Positions 62,882-64,000 of a stretch of DNA of 64,000 nt are shown here, one piece after another (within the stretch, counting starts at the first letter, position 1; each line of letters opens with the position of its first letter). Both the position numbers and the translations under genes were made by a program. The stretch comes from Microbacterium sp. ProA8 (lineage in GTDB: Bacteria > Actinomycetota > Actinomycetes > Actinomycetales > Microbacteriaceae): the NCBI RefSeq assembly GCF_039905635.1, contig NZ_CP157000.1, positions 1,178,001-1,242,000 on the forward strand, given 5' to 3'. The notes below the pieces were generated by a model. That model was not told where the DNA came from. It did not search any database and saw only the letters and a program-made list of their open reading frames with translations.

Positions 62882-63367
62882 GTGGAGGTTGTCGACGGCC
62901 CGCGTCTCGAGCATCGGGGTTCGCGGCCCACGTTGGGGATCCGAATACGCACTCCGTTTCGGGGGATGCTCGCAGAACGCGATCGCCTGCTCGCCGAGCT
63001 GATCGACTGGATGACGGATCGCGGTGTCCAGCCGGCCGGTTCGTTCTATCTGCGGCTGCACACGGTCGACATGGCCGGCGAGATGGAGATCGAAGTCGGC
63101 GCCTTCGCGACAGCACCCGGTGATGAGAGGGTCACGCAAGGCGCGATGCCCGGCGGCGACTACGTCGTGCTGCGCTACATCAATCACTCGATGCGCGCGC
63201 ACCGGCTCCTCTTCGAATGGGCGGAAGCGCAGCAGATCCGATTCGACATCGACGAATCGGATGTCGGCACCAGGTGGGCCGGGCGATTCGAGATCTACGT
63301 CACCGATCCGCGCACCGAGCCGCGCAAGACCCGGTGGGAGACCGAACTCGCGTTGCTCACACGCTGA
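62882..63367 (+). CDS. GyrI-like small-molecule-binding domain protein
   Basis: A 161-residue protein that resembles the GyrI/effector-binding fold without a DNA-binding part: LGIRIRTPFRGMLAERDRLL, HTVDMAGEMEIEVGAFA and the ending RFEIYVTDP. GTG 62882 is preferred since AGGGAGCAGG lies just before it; GTG 62867 would add five residues. Stand-alone GyrI-like proteins can bind or hydrolyse drug-like compounds, but no function is claimed here. Confidence 0.7.
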   Translation: MEVVDGPRLEHRGSRPTLGIRIRTPFRGMLAERDRLLAELIDWMTDRGVQPAGSFYLRLHTVDMAGEMEIEVGAFATAPGDERVTQGAMPGGDYVVLRYINHSMRAHRLLFEWAEAQQIRFDIDESDVGTRWAGRFEIYVTDPRTEPRKTRWETELALLTR

Positions 63368-63389
63368 TGTGCGGACGAGCGGTGACCGC

Positions 63390-64000
63390 CTAAGCCGACG
63401 CGTCGTCGAGGAATCCGACGACCACGTCACGGACCAGGTCGGTTCGCGCGAGCCCGAAGAAATGGGTCGTGCCCGGGAACACCGCGAGCTGGGATGCCGG
63501 AACACCGACGAAATCGCCGTTCACGTCGCCGCCGCGAAGGCGCAGGAACTCGACGGCATGCTCGAGCGAGACCATGTCGGCGTCACCCACTGTGATGAGC
63601 GTCGGCGCCGCGATCGCGCGGATCTCGGCTTCGGTGCGATCCGGGAACCCGCCCGCGTAGGTCGCGCCGAGCTTGTCGAGGAGCACTTGGAGATGCTGAA
63701 GGTCGGGGTGTGGTGATTTCGCGAGATAGGCGGCTTCCATCGGCGTGCCGGCGATCATGTCGACGGTCATCCCGCCCACGGCATCCGCGTTCTCGGACCC
63801 GCGCATGCCGGACGCGGCGAACGACGTCGACGAGACGATGAGCTGCCTCACTCGTTCCGGGTGGTCGATGGCGAGGTCGAGCGCGACGGCCCCGCCGACG
63901 CTGAAACCGAAGATGTCCGCGCGCCCGATGCCGAGATGGTCGAGCACCCCCAGCACATCCTCCGCGAACGCCGCCGCCGAGAACGGCCGGTCGATGTCGT
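63390..64000 (-). CDS. Alpha/beta hydrolase (5' end outside window)
   Basis: C-terminal part (~203 residues) of an alpha/beta-fold hydrolase; the frame remains open at the right edge. The nucleophile elbow is IFGFSVGGAVALDLA. The late Asp is in TLITVGDADMVSLEHA and the His in FPGTTHFFGLAR, completing a Ser-Asp-His triad. The region upstream of the elbow (DIDRPFSAAAFAEDVLGVLD) is also typical. Many such genes are annotated as esterases or haloperoxidase-like enzymes; substrate unknown. Confidence 0.85.
   Translation of the reverse strand, partial: DIDRPFSAAAFAEDVLGVLDHLGIGRADIFGFSVGGAVALDLAIDHPERVRQLIVSSTSFAASGMRGSENADAVGGMTVDMIAGTPMEAAYLAKSPHPDLQHLQVLLDKLGATYAGGFPDRTEAEIRAIAAPTLITVGDADMVSLEHAVEFLRLRGGDVNGDFVGVPASQLAVFPGTTHFFGLARTDLVRDVVVGFLDDASA

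Overview
The window looks like chromosomal DNA of a high-GC actinobacterium of the Microbacteriaceae, most likely Microbacterium or a close relative. Supporting signs are very high G+C, a monomeric NADP-type isocitrate dehydrogenase, a glyA-folD pair under a ZTP riboswitch, many GTGA/ATGA four-base gene overlaps, and a striking excess of the heptamer GGATGCC/GGCATCC. No rRNA, tRNA, insertion sequence, phage gene or CRISPR array was seen; the genus assignment is inference.

Layout. (1) 1-9337: a hemicellulose sugar locus. A solute-binding lipoprotein, two permeases and a GH2 beta-mannosidase (cut by the window start) run leftward from a LacI-type regulator that runs rightward with a GH36 alpha-galactosidase; an acetyl-xylan-esterase-family gene follows. 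Together this fits uptake and trimming of (acetylated) galactomannan oligosaccharides. (2) 9486-14797: GNAT acetyltransferase, icd, and a membrane L,D-transpeptidase with a very long acidic N-terminus. (3) 14994-29715: an amino-sugar locus with ROK regulator, ABC importer, ROK kinase, nagB, nagA and a GH20 hexosaminidase lipoprotein. It is interrupted by a D-lactate/glycolate-type FAD oxidase, small membrane proteins and an ECF sigma factor fused to a zinc-finger/transmembrane/low-complexity tail. (4) 29769-36406: ZTP riboswitch-glyA-folD, a quinone-oxidoreductase-like gene, a MarR/NAD(P)H-oxidoreductase pair with an elaborate operator, an ECF42-type sigma factor with its DGPF partner, and a membrane protein.

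(5) 36527-62000: an aromatic-catabolism region. Leftward hpa genes (FAH-RraA fusion, GntR regulator, hpaE, hpaD, hpaH, hpaI) encode homoprotocatechuate meta-cleavage to pyruvate and succinate semialdehyde; a divergent MHS transporter probably imports the substrate. A TetR regulator then faces a long rightward paa operon (enoyl-CoA hydratase, paaH, paaZ, paaI, paaA-E, paaG-like) for the phenylacetyl-CoA epoxide route. Next come a ThDP enzyme, a NIPSNAP protein, an IclR regulator, a FAD aromatic hydroxylase and a succinate-semialdehyde dehydrogenase that could use the hpa end product. paaK, paaJ, hpaB/C and hpaF are not in the window. This region is laced with two families of short palindromic repeats, some of which have become coding sequence in paaA, paaC and paaD. 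(6) 62094-64000: three small genes and the end of an alpha/beta hydrolase.

The best leads for new biology are the FAH-RraA fusion, the sigma-zinc-finger-membrane fusion, the nested operator/promoter that makes the MarR gene look leaderless, the repeat-derived tails of the phenylacetyl-CoA epoxidase subunits, and the GGATGCC terminator family.
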